A stretch of DNA of 64,000 nucleotides from Brucellaceae bacterium. GTDB taxonomy: Bacteria > Pseudomonadota > Alphaproteobacteria > Rhizobiales > Rhizobiaceae. A program made the position numbers and the translations under genes. Shown here piece after piece: positions 8,698 to 17,756 of this stretch (position 1 is the first letter of the stretch; each line of letters opens with the position of its first letter). The DNA is taken from contig JACKJV010000005.1 of NCBI GenBank assembly GCA_020637775.1, forward strand, positions 186,001 to 250,000, read 5' to 3'. Under the pieces are notes generated by a model. It saw nothing but the letters and a program-made list of their open reading frames with translations, was not told the DNA's origin and made no database searches.

Positions 8698-10307
8698 TTG
8701 AGCGTACCGGCGGCGTTCCCCGCATCATTCACCAGACATGGCGTAGCAGAACCGTTGCGCCCGAGAAAGGGGATCCGGAAAGCTGGAAGCGCCTCAATCC
8801 GGACTGGGAATACCGCTTCTGGACAGATGAGGACCTGCGCGCCTTCATGGCGGAGGAATTCCCGCATCTCATTGATCTGTTTGACGGTTACTCTCTCCCC
8901 GTGCAACGGGCCGACCTTGCCCGCTACTGCATCCTGTACCGGATCGGCGGGCTCTATGCCGACATCGACACGCGTTGCCTGGCCACGGTGGAGCCCCTTG
9001 CCGGCGACGAGCGGGTCATCCTTTGCGAGGAACCCGGAGAGCATCAGCACCATGGCCGTGTGCGCGGCCTGGACACCTTGTTCTTCAACGGCACCATGGC
9101 CTCGCCGCCGGGCCACCCGTTCTGGGAATCGGTCTTGAATCATGTTGTGCTCATGTATCCTCGCCGCGATGCCGATGTCCTCGATACAACCGGGCCTTGT
9201 ATCCTGACCGCCGCCGTTTCGCAGTGGCAGGACCGGGACAGTCTGGCACTGAACTCCTCGCATCTCTTCTCCGGCCTCACCTCGCTCGGCGGGCACACGG
9301 GCGATGCGCGATGGGGTCCCTATGGCCACCTGACCTGCTCGGAGCATCTCTGGCAGGGGAGCTGGATCGACAATGTGAGAATGCCATGGCTGAAGCGGCG
9401 GCGGGCGCAATGGAAGAGGTTCCGTCACGAAGTGCTATCGCGCAGCAAGCGGCTGACCCTTGCGGATGCGCGCAGGCAGATCGATACCGGCCTCTTGACC
9501 CGCCCCCTGCCGCCGGAAGAAAAGCACCCCTCCATCGCGGTCCTCATTCCCGTGCGCAATGGCGAGGCGTTTCTGGAAAACGGCGTGGAGCAGCTTCTGG
9601 CTCTCGACTATCCAAAGGACCGTCTGCACGTCGTTTATGGCGAGGGCGACAGCGAGGACCGCACGCCGGAGGTGATCGCCGAAATCATTGCGCGGCACGG
9701 GGAAACATTCGCCAGCATATCCTCTGTCCGGGTCGAGCGGAACGGGCCGCGCCTCTCGCGCTCGCAGCGCTGGGACACGCGGGCCCAACTGGCGCGCCGT
9801 TCGGGCATAGCCATGGCGCGAAACGACCTGCTGCGGGCAGCGGCCGGGCTGGATGCCGACTGGTTCCTGTGGATCGATGCCGATGTCATCGGCCTGCCCC
9901 GCGACCTGCTGCAAAGGCTGCTGGCGGCAAGGGCCAAGATCGTCACGCCGGATTGCGTGCTGAAACCCGGCGGCGCGAGCTATGACCTGAACGCCTTTCT
10001 CTATATCCGCAAGCCCAGCCGGGCCGAATATTACAGCTACATCCGCCACGGCCTCTTCCAGCCGCCGCTGCAATATCCCCCACGCCGCCATCTGCACGAC
10101 CTGCGCTATCTGGAAAGGGTACCGCTGGACAGCGTCGGCGGCACGGCGCTTCTCGTTCATGGCGACGTCCACCGCGCTGACCTGGACTTTCCCGAGATTC
10201 CGTACCGCGATCTTGTTGAGACCGAGGGATTCGGAACCTTGGCGCGCGATCTCGGTCTCACGCCGATCGGCCTGCCGGGCGTCGAGGTCGTCCATCATGC
10301 GTCCTGA
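8691..10307 (+). CDS. Fused glycosyltransferase: GT32/Och1-type domain plus Anp1/Mnn9-type (GT62-like) domain
   Basis: The 538-residue protein has two catalytic modules. Residues 10-130 match the sugar-binding DXD region of GT32 enzymes (VPRIIHQTW, FWTDEDL, PVQRADLARYCILYRIGG, DID at 91-93). From about residue 280 a second domain starts with VLIPVRNGEAFLENG. It continues with LDYPKDRLHVVYGEGDS, then WIDADV (DAD at 396-398), YDLNAF, DSVGGTALLVHGDVHR and ETEGFGTLARDLG. That ordered set is the signature of fungal Anp1/Van1/Mnn9 mannosyltransferases. I prefer ATG 8691, eight residues before the conserved IIHQTW, over a TTG at 8607. The next gene overlaps by 11 bp. The role is probably in decorating a surface glycan, with a soluble or peripheral location. 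Confidence 0.8.
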   Translation: MTFERTGGVPRIIHQTWRSRTVAPEKGDPESWKRLNPDWEYRFWTDEDLRAFMAEEFPHLIDLFDGYSLPVQRADLARYCILYRIGGLYADIDTRCLATVEPLAGDERVILCEEPGEHQHHGRVRGLDTLFFNGTMASPPGHPFWESVLNHVVLMYPRRDADVLDTTGPCILTAAVSQWQDRDSLALNSSHLFSGLTSLGGHTGDARWGPYGHLTCSEHLWQGSWIDNVRMPWLKRRRAQWKRFRHEVLSRSKRLTLADARRQIDTGLLTRPLPPEEKHPSIAVLIPVRNGEAFLENGVEQLLALDYPKDRLHVVYGEGDSEDRTPEVIAEIIARHGETFASISSVRVERNGPRLSRSQRWDTRAQLARRSGIAMARNDLLRAAAGLDADWFLWIDADVIGLPRDLLQRLLAARAKIVTPDCVLKPGGASYDLNAFLYIRKPSRAEYYSYIRHGLFQPPLQYPPRRHLHDLRYLERVPLDSVGGTALLVHGDVHRADLDFPEIPYRDLVETEGFGTLARDLGLTPIGLPGVEVVHHAS

Positions 10308-11112
10308 CGCCGGTTCATCGGCGACGGTCATCCTCGTGATGACATGCGCCCTGTCCCCGAGGGAACGCCTGACGGCGGCGCGGCGGCAGCTCGACGAGCA
10401 CCTGGGCGACTGGACGGGTCTGTTCGTTCAGGGCGCGGTGGCCGGGGACGATGCCGCGACCCGACTGCTCGATTCGAGCCGGGCCAGAATGTGGTCCAAA
10501 CATCCGCTGACGCCCACGGAGGTCGCTTGTTACACCTCGCACCGGCGGTGCTGGGAGGTCCTGCTGAACGGGCCATGGGAACAGGCCCTGGTGCTGGAAG
10601 ACGATTTCCTGCTTCGCGATCCGGAAACCGTGCGCAAGGCCCTGCATTCCGCCGGCCTGCTGCTGTCGCAGGGGCGCAATCTGGTCAAGCTGTTCGACTA
10701 CCCGCGCAGCCGACCGGATGACTACGGCCTCTCCCGGCATGTGGGTGGCCTGACGCTGATGAAATGGAAGCGGCCAAGGGCCGGAACGGTCGGCTACCTG
10801 GTGTCACGGGACGGTGCGCAGCGTCTGCTCGCGCGGCGCAAGGTCTTCCGGGCCGTGGACGAGGACATCAGGCTGTATTGGGAACTGGGGCTCGATGTCT
10901 GGTCCGTTCCCGGAAACCCGGTGACGGACAATGGCGAAGCGCTGGGCGGCAGCCTGCTGGAGCAGGGACGGCGCAAGTCCCGGAACCGCTTGCGATTGCG
11001 CGCGATCAAGGGCTTTCTGATCGGAGCCTATCGAACCGTGGCAAACCTTGTTGCCTTCCGGCAGGCATTCCGGCGTCAGCAATCCGCCCGCCCGGACCGC
11101 GCTTTGACGTAG
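10297..11112 (+). CDS. Glycosyltransferase family 25 (LPS biosynthesis type)
   Basis: The 271-residue product has the GT25 pattern: TPTEVACYTSHRRCW, then the metal-binding ALVLEDDFLL near residue 100, then GTVGYLVSRDGAQRLL, then a VDEDI acidic motif. Family members add galactose or other sugars to lipooligosaccharide cores. The start at 10297 overlaps the upstream fused glycosyltransferase by 11 bp, which indicates translational coupling; the longer in-frame extension is only shadow of that gene. The basic C-terminus (RRKSRNRLRLRAIKG) may be membrane-associated. It is convergent with the GGDEF gene. Confidence 0.85.
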   Translation: MRPDAGSSATVILVMTCALSPRERLTAARRQLDEHLGDWTGLFVQGAVAGDDAATRLLDSSRARMWSKHPLTPTEVACYTSHRRCWEVLLNGPWEQALVLEDDFLLRDPETVRKALHSAGLLLSQGRNLVKLFDYPRSRPDDYGLSRHVGGLTLMKWKRPRAGTVGYLVSRDGAQRLLARRKVFRAVDEDIRLYWELGLDVWSVPGNPVTDNGEALGGSLLEQGRRKSRNRLRLRAIKGFLIGAYRTVANLVAFRQAFRRQQSARPDRALT

Positions 11113-11131
11113 GCGACAGCCGAAGGCCAGG

Positions 11132-12163
11132 TCAGGACGCGCGCTTCCTGCCCTCGCCCATGTCGATGCGCCCTTGCCGCTGGCCGGAATCCGCTTTCGA
11201 CACGGCCTTCTGGCAATACATGCGGGTATCGGCATGGTGCACAAGTTCGTCGGCGGTCAGGCCGCCAGCCGGTGCGCCGGCATGTCCGATGCTCACGTCG
11301 ACGCGCAGCCGCACGCGGTCAAGCCCGATCGGCGCGGCAACGGCTGCACGAATGCGCTCGGCGAAGGCCTCGCCATCGCCAGGCGCCCTGCCGTGCCGGC
11401 GCAGCACGACGAATTCATCGCCGCCAAAGCGGGCAAGGGATCCATCGCTGCCGACGGCATTTTCAAGGCGCCGTGCAACGGTTTTCAGGATCTCGTCGCC
11501 GACCAGATGGCCATGACGGTCATTGATGAGCTTGAAACCGTCCAGATCAATGAAGAACACCTCCACATGGCCGCTTTCCGCCGCCAGCGCCTGTTCCAGC
11601 CCCGCGAAGAACCGGCTGCGGTTTTCCAGCCCGGTGAGCGCGTCATGGCTGGCCATGAACAGTGCCCTTTCCTCGGCCTGGCGGCGCTCGCGGATCTCGC
11701 AAACCAGCTTTTCGTTGGCCTGGCGAAGCAGCCTGTTGGAGTCGGAGAGCCGGCGCATGGCCCATTGGCGCGATTCCTGAACCCGGATGCGAGCCAGCGC
11801 GACAGCGAAATCCATCGGTTTGGTGATGTAATCGTTGGCGCCTGCCGCGAAGGCCTCGACCATGTCGTCGGAAGCCGCCCTTGCCGTGGCGACGATCACC
11901 GGCAGGTCTGTTTGCGACCGGCGCAGGCGGATGCGCCGCAGCGCCTCGATGCCCGACATTCCGGGCATCATCCAGTCCATGATCACAATATTGACGTCGC
12001 CGGCCTCCAGACGCCGAAGCGCGGCCGCTCCATCGCCTGCCACCTCGACGCCATAGCCGCGACGGGCCAGCAGCCGCGATAGCAGGTCGCGGTTTTCCTC
12101 CACGTCATCCACGACCAATATGCGCGTGGGGCCGCCGGCCACCTTCTGCATCTGTTCCGACAT
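11132..12163 (-). CDS. Response regulator diguanylate cyclase (REC-GGDEF)
   Basis: The 343-residue protein has a receiver domain (D19/D20, phosphoacceptor D63 in IMDWMMPG, K115 in ITKP), a coiled linker around 130-165, and a GGDEF domain with the intact active site GGDEF at 247-251. It should make cyclic di-GMP from GTP when phosphorylated and dimerised. The product-inhibition I-site (RxxD five residues before GGDEF) is missing: the positions read G238...G241. Unlike PleD there is only one receiver domain. It lies 46 bp downstream of a soluble chemoreceptor on the same strand, so both may share a transcript and a signal. Confidence 0.9.
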   Translation of the reverse strand: MSEQMQKVAGGPTRILVVDDVEENRDLLSRLLARRGYGVEVAGDGAAALRRLEAGDVNIVIMDWMMPGMSGIEALRRIRLRRSQTDLPVIVATARAASDDMVEAFAAGANDYITKPMDFAVALARIRVQESRQWAMRRLSDSNRLLRQANEKLVCEIRERRQAEERALFMASHDALTGLENRSRFFAGLEQALAAESGHVEVFFIDLDGFKLINDRHGHLVGDEILKTVARRLENAVGSDGSLARFGGDEFVVLRRHGRAPGDGEAFAERIRAAVAAPIGLDRVRLRVDVSIGHAGAPAGGLTADELVHHADTRMYCQKAVSKADSGQRQGRIDMGEGRKRAS

Positions 12164-12209
12164 GGGCGCGTCGCTCTCCTTTCAAGGCCGGCCGGTTACC
12201 GGCCCCTGT

Positions 12210-13973
12210 TCAAAACTCTTCCCACGTGTCTGCCGCCAGCGCGGCATTGCCCTCGACCAGCCGCATGCGGGGACGCTGTGCAGGGGCATCCGCAGGCGTT
12301 TCGGCCGTGGCCTTGCGCTCCGGTTCACCGACATGGAAACGGTCCAGCAAGCGGGCCAGGGCGGCGGCCTCATGCGCCAGGCTGTGGCTTGCCGCTGTCG
12401 ACTGCTCGACCATGGCCGCATTCTGTTGCGTGTTGCGGTCGATCTCGGAAATCGCCCTGTTGATGTCCTGAAGGCTGGCGGCCTGTGCCGTTACGGCCTC
12501 GACGATGGCCGAGACATTGCCGGTGATCTCGCTGACATCGGCGCCGATGGCCTCCAGTTCCCTGCCTGTCTCGCCGACGAGGCGGGATCCTGTCTGCACG
12601 TGGCGTTCGGAATCGGAGATCAGTTCCTTGACGTCATTGGCCGCCGTGGCGCAGCGCTGCGCCAGTTCGCGCACTTCCTGGGCGACGACGGCAAAGCCCC
12701 TGCCCGCCTCTCCCGCCCGGGCCGCCTCGATGCCGGCATTGAGTGCAAGCAGGTTCGTCTGGAACGCGATCTCGTCGATCATCCCGATGATGTTGTTGAT
12801 CTTTCGCGCCGATTCCTCGATCTGTGCCATGGAGGCGATGGCATTCTTCACCGTCTCGCCCGATTCGCGGGCCCGGCCATGGGTGCGCGAGACAAGGGCT
12901 CCGGCCTGCTGCGACCGGGTTGCCGTCTCCTTCACCGAAACGGTCACTTCCTCGATGGATGCGGCGGTCTGTTCCACGGCAGCGGCCTGCTGCTCGGTGC
13001 GGCGCGCCATGTCGTCGGCGGCAGCGCCGATCTCGCCCGAAGCGCCATCGATGGCCGATGCATTGCGCCGGACGGTGGCCATGGCATCCTTCATCCGGGC
13101 AAGCGAGGCGTTGAAATCGGTGCGCAGCGATTCCAGCGCGGGCGCGAACGGTTCGGTGATCTGCTGGTCGAGACGGCCATCGGCAAGGCCGTTCAATCCC
13201 TTGCCCAGCACAGCGACGTCGGCCATGGTGGCGGACAGGTCGGTGGCGATCTTGAGCACCTTCACGACCTTGCCGGCGGCGTCGAAAATGGGGTTGTAGC
13301 TCGCCTTCAGCCAGACCGTCCGCCCGCCCTTCGCGGTGCGCCGGAAATCGCTGGCGATGAACTCACCCGACGACAGGCGCTCCCAGAACGTGCGGTAATC
13401 GGCGCTTCTGGCATGATCGGGATCGACAAACATGGAATGATGACGGCCAACGATCTCACCAAGCTCGTAGTCCATCGTGGCGCAGAAATTGTCGTTTGCG
13501 GTCAGAATCCGGCCCGAAGGATCGAACTCGATGACGGCCTGCGCGCGCGAAATGGCCGCCAGCTTGCTGTCGGCTTCCGCCGCCTGCTGCTTTTCGGCGG
13601 TGATGTCGGTGGCGAATTTCACCACCTTTTCACAAATGCCCTTGCGCCCGCGCACCGGGTTGTAGGTGGCATGAAGCCAGAGCAGCCGCCCGCCTTTCGC
13701 GATGCGGGCGAAATCGCCGGAAAGGAACTCGCCCTGCTGCAGCTTGTTCCAGAATTCACGGTACCCGCTGCCGGCTGCCGTCGTTTCGTCCACGAACATC
13801 GAATGGTGACGGCCCACCAGTTCGCTGACGGCATATCCGGTGGCCGCGCAGAATTGCCGGTTCGCGCGCAGGATGTTGCCTTGCATGTCGAACTCGACGA
13901 CAGCGAGGGAACGGTCCAGTGCGGAAAGCACTGCCTGCGCATCGCGCGCGCCTCCATTGAAGATGTTTCGCAT
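12210..13973 (-). CDS. Soluble methyl-accepting chemotaxis protein with two PAS domains
   Basis: The 587-residue receptor has no membrane segment. It has two duplicated PAS domains (about 20-125 and 140-248), each carrying GRHHSMFVD and a KGGR.(L/V)WL...YNP block, typical of Aer-like or heme/flavin-sensing cytosolic receptors. A HAMP-like stretch (about 250-300) leads into the MCP signalling domain, whose hairpin tip [20 protein letters not shown] binds CheA/CheW. The C-terminus ends DTWEEF, the tetrapeptide type that tethers CheR/CheB in alphaproteobacteria. It is followed by the REC-GGDEF gene. It probably senses an intracellular redox or energy cue; the ligand is not identifiable. Confidence 0.92.
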   Translation of the reverse strand: MRNIFNGGARDAQAVLSALDRSLAVVEFDMQGNILRANRQFCAATGYAVSELVGRHHSMFVDETTAAGSGYREFWNKLQQGEFLSGDFARIAKGGRLLWLHATYNPVRGRKGICEKVVKFATDITAEKQQAAEADSKLAAISRAQAVIEFDPSGRILTANDNFCATMDYELGEIVGRHHSMFVDPDHARSADYRTFWERLSSGEFIASDFRRTAKGGRTVWLKASYNPIFDAAGKVVKVLKIATDLSATMADVAVLGKGLNGLADGRLDQQITEPFAPALESLRTDFNASLARMKDAMATVRRNASAIDGASGEIGAAADDMARRTEQQAAAVEQTAASIEEVTVSVKETATRSQQAGALVSRTHGRARESGETVKNAIASMAQIEESARKINNIIGMIDEIAFQTNLLALNAGIEAARAGEAGRGFAVVAQEVRELAQRCATAANDVKELISDSERHVQTGSRLVGETGRELEAIGADVSEITGNVSAIVEAVTAQAASLQDINRAISEIDRNTQQNAAMVEQSTAASHSLAHEAAALARLLDRFHVGEPERKATAETPADAPAQRPRMRLVEGNAALAADTWEEF

Positions 13974-14215
13974 CGCTTGTTCCCGTCCACTTTTTCCCGA
14001 CGGTTAAAGGTATTTTTCTAATGTTTAATTTTTTACAGCCCGGAACAGGCGAAAACTGACCGTGCGCGCGCGCCCCACTCCGCATGCGATTGCGATTTCC
14101 GAAGCGCGCCAGACGCGTTCAGGCCGCTCGCCTGCTGGCGCGTTGACGATTTCGGGATTGACGGTTACGTCAAAGGAAGCGACACAAGCCTGACAGTCCT
14201 GCCGGGGAGGAAGGC

Positions 14216-15883
14216 ATGCCCAAATTCGCACCAGCAATCGAGCTCGCCACCCATGAGGTCGCCAACCAGCCGTCAGAATATTACGGCAGGAACCTGTATC
14301 TGAACGATCCGGCCATGCGCGATGCCATCCGGCGGGAAGCCGGATCATGGCTGGATGAGCGCATGGCGCGCCTCGGCGCTGAAGCGGGATCGGAAAAGGT
14401 CCTGGAATGGGGGGAACTGGCCAACCGCCACGGGCCGGAACTCGTCTCGTTCGACCGCTACGGCCGGCGGCTCGACGAGGTGCGCTTTCACCCCTCGTAC
14501 CACCACCTCATGGCGCTGGCCATGGAGCACAATATCCATGACGTGGCCTGGACCGTGGAGGATCCGTCATCCCATGTCGGCCATTTCGGCCTGCTGGCGC
14601 TGTTCACCCAGGCCGAGGCGGGCACCATGTGCCCGATCAACATGACCTATGCGGTGGTTGCCTCGCTCAGGCAGCAGGGGGAGGCCGCGCGGCCGTGGCT
14701 GGAGCGCATTCTCGGCGGACGATACGATCCGGACATCAAGCCCATCGGCGCCAAGGCCGGCATCACCATGGGCATGGCAATGACCGAAAAACAGGGCGGC
14801 AGCGACGTGCGCGCGAACACCACACGCGCCTTCCCCATCGATGCCGGGGCCGGTCACTACCGGCTCGTCGGGCACAAGTGGTTCTGCTCGGCACCGATGT
14901 CGGACGGGTTCCTGACGCTGGCCTATACAGAGGCCGGCCTGTCCTGTTTCCTGGTGCCGCGCATCACCCCTGACGGGCGGCGAAACGGCATTCACGTGAT
15001 GCGCCTCAAGGACAAGCTCGGCAACAAGTCCAATGCGTCGAGCGAGATCGAATACCACGATGCCTTCGCCATCCTGCTGGGTGAACAGGGTCGCGGCGTC
15101 AACGTCATCATCGACATGGTTCACCATACGCGGCTTGGCACGGTGGCCGGAACCGTCGGCATCATGCGCATGGGCTTCCTGCAGGCGCTCCACCATGTGC
15201 GCGGACGGCGCGCCTTCCAGAAGACGCTGATCGATCAGCCGCTCATGCGCGCCGTGATCGCCGATCTGGCGGTCGAATACGAGGCGGCGGCGGTGCTGGG
15301 TGCGCGGGTGGCGCGCATGTTCGGCGGTTCGGATCCGCGATCGAGGGCCTTTGCCCGCATAGCGGTCGCGCTGGCCAAATACTGGCTGACCAAGCGCAAT
15401 CCGAACTTCGTCTTCGAATGCATGGAGTGCCATGGCGGCGCCGGCTATGTGGAGGAAACGCCCATGCCGCGCCTGTTCCGCGAATCCCCGCTCAACGCGA
15501 TATGGGAGGGCTCGGGCAATGTCATCGTGCTGGACGTGTTGCGCACGCTTCGCAAGGAGCCCGAGGCCCTTGCCGCGCTTTTCTCCGAGATCGAGCCGGG
15601 GCTCGGGCGCGACGACGATCTCGACATGGCGGTTCAAGGCGTGAAGACCATGCTCGACGGCCCGCTTGGCGAGGGCGCCGGCAGGCTGCTGGTGGAGCGC
15701 CTGGCGCTGGTGCTGCAGGGCGCGCTCCTGGTCCGCTTCGCCCCGGCGCCGGTGGCGCGGGCCTTCTGCGCGACGCGCCTGGGCGGTGCGGGCGGGCACA
15801 TGTTCGGCGTGATGCCCGAGGATATCGATGTCGATGGCATTCTCGACCGGCACCTGGCGGCCCTCGACGCCGGTCTCGCCTGA
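14216..15883 (+). CDS. aidB: AidB-like acyl-CoA dehydrogenase
   Basis: The 555-residue flavoprotein matches the AidB subgroup. It has an extended N-terminus (NQPSEYYGRNLYLND), TEKQGGSDVRANTTRA, LVGHKWFCSAPMSDGFL, and the C-terminal RESPLNAIWEGSGNVIVLDV, then RLGGAGGHMFG. E. coli AidB (541 residues) is a tetrameric FAD protein linked to the alkylation response. Many alphaproteobacterial copies stand outside any Ada regulon and may be isovaleryl- or other acyl-CoA dehydrogenases. A good ribosome site (GGGGAGGAAGGC) precedes the ATG. No ada or alk genes are adjacent, so the DNA-repair role is not supported here. Confidence 0.85.
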   Translation: MPKFAPAIELATHEVANQPSEYYGRNLYLNDPAMRDAIRREAGSWLDERMARLGAEAGSEKVLEWGELANRHGPELVSFDRYGRRLDEVRFHPSYHHLMALAMEHNIHDVAWTVEDPSSHVGHFGLLALFTQAEAGTMCPINMTYAVVASLRQQGEAARPWLERILGGRYDPDIKPIGAKAGITMGMAMTEKQGGSDVRANTTRAFPIDAGAGHYRLVGHKWFCSAPMSDGFLTLAYTEAGLSCFLVPRITPDGRRNGIHVMRLKDKLGNKSNASSEIEYHDAFAILLGEQGRGVNVIIDMVHHTRLGTVAGTVGIMRMGFLQALHHVRGRRAFQKTLIDQPLMRAVIADLAVEYEAAAVLGARVARMFGGSDPRSRAFARIAVALAKYWLTKRNPNFVFECMECHGGAGYVEETPMPRLFRESPLNAIWEGSGNVIVLDVLRTLRKEPEALAALFSEIEPGLGRDDDLDMAVQGVKTMLDGPLGEGAGRLLVERLALVLQGALLVRFAPAPVARAFCATRLGGAGGHMFGVMPEDIDVDGILDRHLAALDAGLA

Positions 15884-15895
15884 TCCCGGCTGCCG

Positions 15896-16480
15896 TCAGG
15901 ACGCCACGCAGACGACAAGGATACGCGCGTCGCGGTCCTCGTCCGATGCATAGAGGTGGCCGCGTGCGCTGTCGAAATAGATGGAATCGCCCTCGCTGAG
16001 GACAACCGGATCGCGCCCTTCCAGATGCACGGTGACGACGCCTTCCAGCACCAGCAGGAACTCCTGGCCCGGATGGCGGACGAATTCCTCGAAATCCTTG
16101 ATGTCATGGGCTTTCAGCGTGCCCATCATCGGCGTCATCGCCTTCTGCCACAGTTCCGGAAACAGCATCTCGTAGACATAGTTCGCGGTTTCCTGGCGGC
16201 TGAACTCGCCCTTCCTGGCCACGGCGAAGCCGCCCGGCTCGAACCGGCTGCCCTCGGCGGTGAAGAAGGCCGCCATGTCTGCCTCCAGCCCCTGCGCCAA
16301 TTGCGCCAGCCTGTCATAAGTCAGCGCGATGACGCCGCGTTCGGCCTTTGAAATGGTCGACACAGCAAGGCCCGACCGCTCGGCCACCGTTGCAAGCGTC
16401 CAGCCCTTTTCCCGTCTGAGCCTGCGGATTTGCTGACCGAAAGCGATCCGCTGGCTGTCCGGTTTCTCGTTGTTGTCCAT
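15896..16480 (-). CDS. XRE-family transcriptional regulator with cupin sensor domain
   Basis: The 194-residue protein has an N-terminal helix-turn-helix (GQQIRRLRREKGWTLATVAE, then GLAVSTISKAERG) at about 12-65 and a C-terminal cupin barrel (about 110-190; HPGQEFLLVLEGVVTVHLEG, then LSEGDSIYFDSARGH). PuuR/SutR-like relatives repress amine, amino-acid or sulfur catabolism and respond to a metabolite bound in the cupin. I chose the ATG at 16480, which has GGGAGC upstream, over an earlier in-frame start. It is divergent from the D-amino-acid dehydrogenase/TRAP operon and is the obvious candidate to bind the paired palindromes at 16540-16576. Confidence 0.88.
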   Translation of the reverse strand: MDNNEKPDSQRIAFGQQIRRLRREKGWTLATVAERSGLAVSTISKAERGVIALTYDRLAQLAQGLEADMAAFFTAEGSRFEPGGFAVARKGEFSRQETANYVYEMLFPELWQKAMTPMMGTLKAHDIKDFEEFVRHPGQEFLLVLEGVVTVHLEGRDPVVLSEGDSIYFDSARGHLYASDEDRDARILVVCVAS

Positions 16481-16539
16481 GGCACGCTCCCGGAAAAGGA
16501 GTGCGATCCTAATCCGCCCTCCCGTCCGCGGCAAATCGT

Positions 16540-16576
16540 TTTTCCTTTCAGAAAATTCGCTTTTCCAATCGGAAAA
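16540..16576. promoter_or_regulatory. Paired operator, two TTTTCC-N4-rGAAAA sites 21 bp apart
   Basis: TTTTCC-TTTC-AGAAAA (16540-16555) and TTTTCC-AATC-GGAAAA (16561-16576) are two copies of one inverted repeat, the second perfect. Their centres are exactly 21 bp apart, two DNA turns. They lie between the XRE-cupin gene and the operon start. A -10-like TGCTAG follows at about 16581, so a bound dimer pair would block the promoter. This suggests repression of the operon and autoregulation. Confidence 0.7.
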
Positions 16577-16610
16577 TCAGTGCTAGCGTTCTTGCCCAGG
16601 GAGAGGTTTC

Positions 16611-17756
16611 ATGGCGCAGACGACGGACGGCCACGACATCATCGTCATCGGTGCGGGCATTGCCGGGGCATCGGTGGCAGCCGGGCTTGCCGGCCATGCG
16701 CGGGTGCTTCTTCTGGAGCGCGAGGAAAGACCCGGCTATCACACGACAGGGCGGTCGGCCGCGCTGTTCACCATTGCCTACGGGCCGCCGGTCATCCGCG
16801 CCCTGTCGCGCGCCTCGCACGCCTTCTTCCGCGATCCCGGCAGTCCGTTCATACAGCAACCGCTGCTGAAGACGCGCGGCGTCATCTTTGCCGGCCACGA
16901 AGGACAGGCGGACGCGCTGACGGACCTTCAGGACGAACTGGGCGCGGCGGTGCGGCCACTGGATACGCAGACAGCGCTTGCCATGATGCCGCTGATCCGC
17001 CGCGACTACCTGGCCGCGGCGCTGATGGATGAAAGCGCCGCCGATATCGATGTCGATCAGCTGCACCAGCACTATCTCAAGACCTTCCAGGCGCAAGGCG
17101 GCACGCTGCGCACGCATGCCTGCGTCACGGCCATCGCGCGCGAGGGTGGCGGCTGGAGTGTCGAGGCCGGCGGCGAGCGTTTTTTCGCGGACACGGTGGT
17201 CAACGCATCCGGCGCCTGGGCCGACGAGATCGCCGCCATGGCCGGCGTCGCGCCCGTCGGGCTGATGCCGAAGCGCCGCACGGCGGTTCTGATCGATCCG
17301 CCTGCGGGCTTCGAGCCCGACAAGCCGCAGACATGGCCCATGGTCGTGGACGCGGAGGAGGAATTCTACATCAAGCCGGATGCCGGCCTGCTGCTGATTT
17401 CGCCGGCCGACGAAACGCCCTCCCCACCTTGCGATGCGCAGCCCGAAGAGCTTGACGTGGCGATCTGCGTGGACCGGATCGAGCGGGCCTTCGACGTCTC
17501 GGTTCGCCGTATCGCGCACAAATGGGCGGGCCTGCGCTCCTTCGTGGCGGACAAGTGCCCGGTGATCGGCTACGCACCTGACGCCAAGGGCTTCTTCTGG
17601 CTGGCCGGACAGGGCGGCTATGGCATCCAGAGCGCGCCGGCCGCCGCGCGGACCGCCGCCGCGTTGGTGCTCGGGCAGGAGATTCCGGCCGACATTGCCG
17701 CCGAGGGCGTCAGCGCCGAAGCGCTCAGCCCGGCGCGTGCGGGATTGCGGCGATGA
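16611..17756 (+). CDS. dauA: FAD-dependent D-amino-acid dehydrogenase, DauA (D-arginine dehydrogenase) type
   Basis: The 381-residue protein is a DAO-fold flavoprotein that would oxidise a D-amino acid to an imino acid, which hydrolyses to a 2-oxo acid. FAD binding is shown by GAGIAG at 14-19 and the following LLLERE. The protein follows Pseudomonas aeruginosa DauA closely: PGYHTTGRSAALFTIAYG, LMPKRRTA, EEEFYIKPDAGLLL, KWAGLRSFVADKCPVIGYAP, and FFWLAGQGGYGIQ. The carboxylate-binding arginines and tyrosine are kept. The residues that match DauA His48 and Glu87 (the guanidinium contact) are L52 and V91, so arginine is an unlikely substrate. It is the first gene of a six- to seven-gene operon and its stop overlaps the permease start (ATGA). 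Confidence 0.82.
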   Translation: MAQTTDGHDIIVIGAGIAGASVAAGLAGHARVLLLEREERPGYHTTGRSAALFTIAYGPPVIRALSRASHAFFRDPGSPFIQQPLLKTRGVIFAGHEGQADALTDLQDELGAAVRPLDTQTALAMMPLIRRDYLAAALMDESAADIDVDQLHQHYLKTFQAQGGTLRTHACVTAIAREGGGWSVEAGGERFFADTVVNASGAWADEIAAMAGVAPVGLMPKRRTAVLIDPPAGFEPDKPQTWPMVVDAEEEFYIKPDAGLLLISPADETPSPPCDAQPEELDVAICVDRIERAFDVSVRRIAHKWAGLRSFVADKCPVIGYAPDAKGFFWLAGQGGYGIQSAPAAARTAAALVLGQEIPADIAAEGVSAEALSPARAGLRR

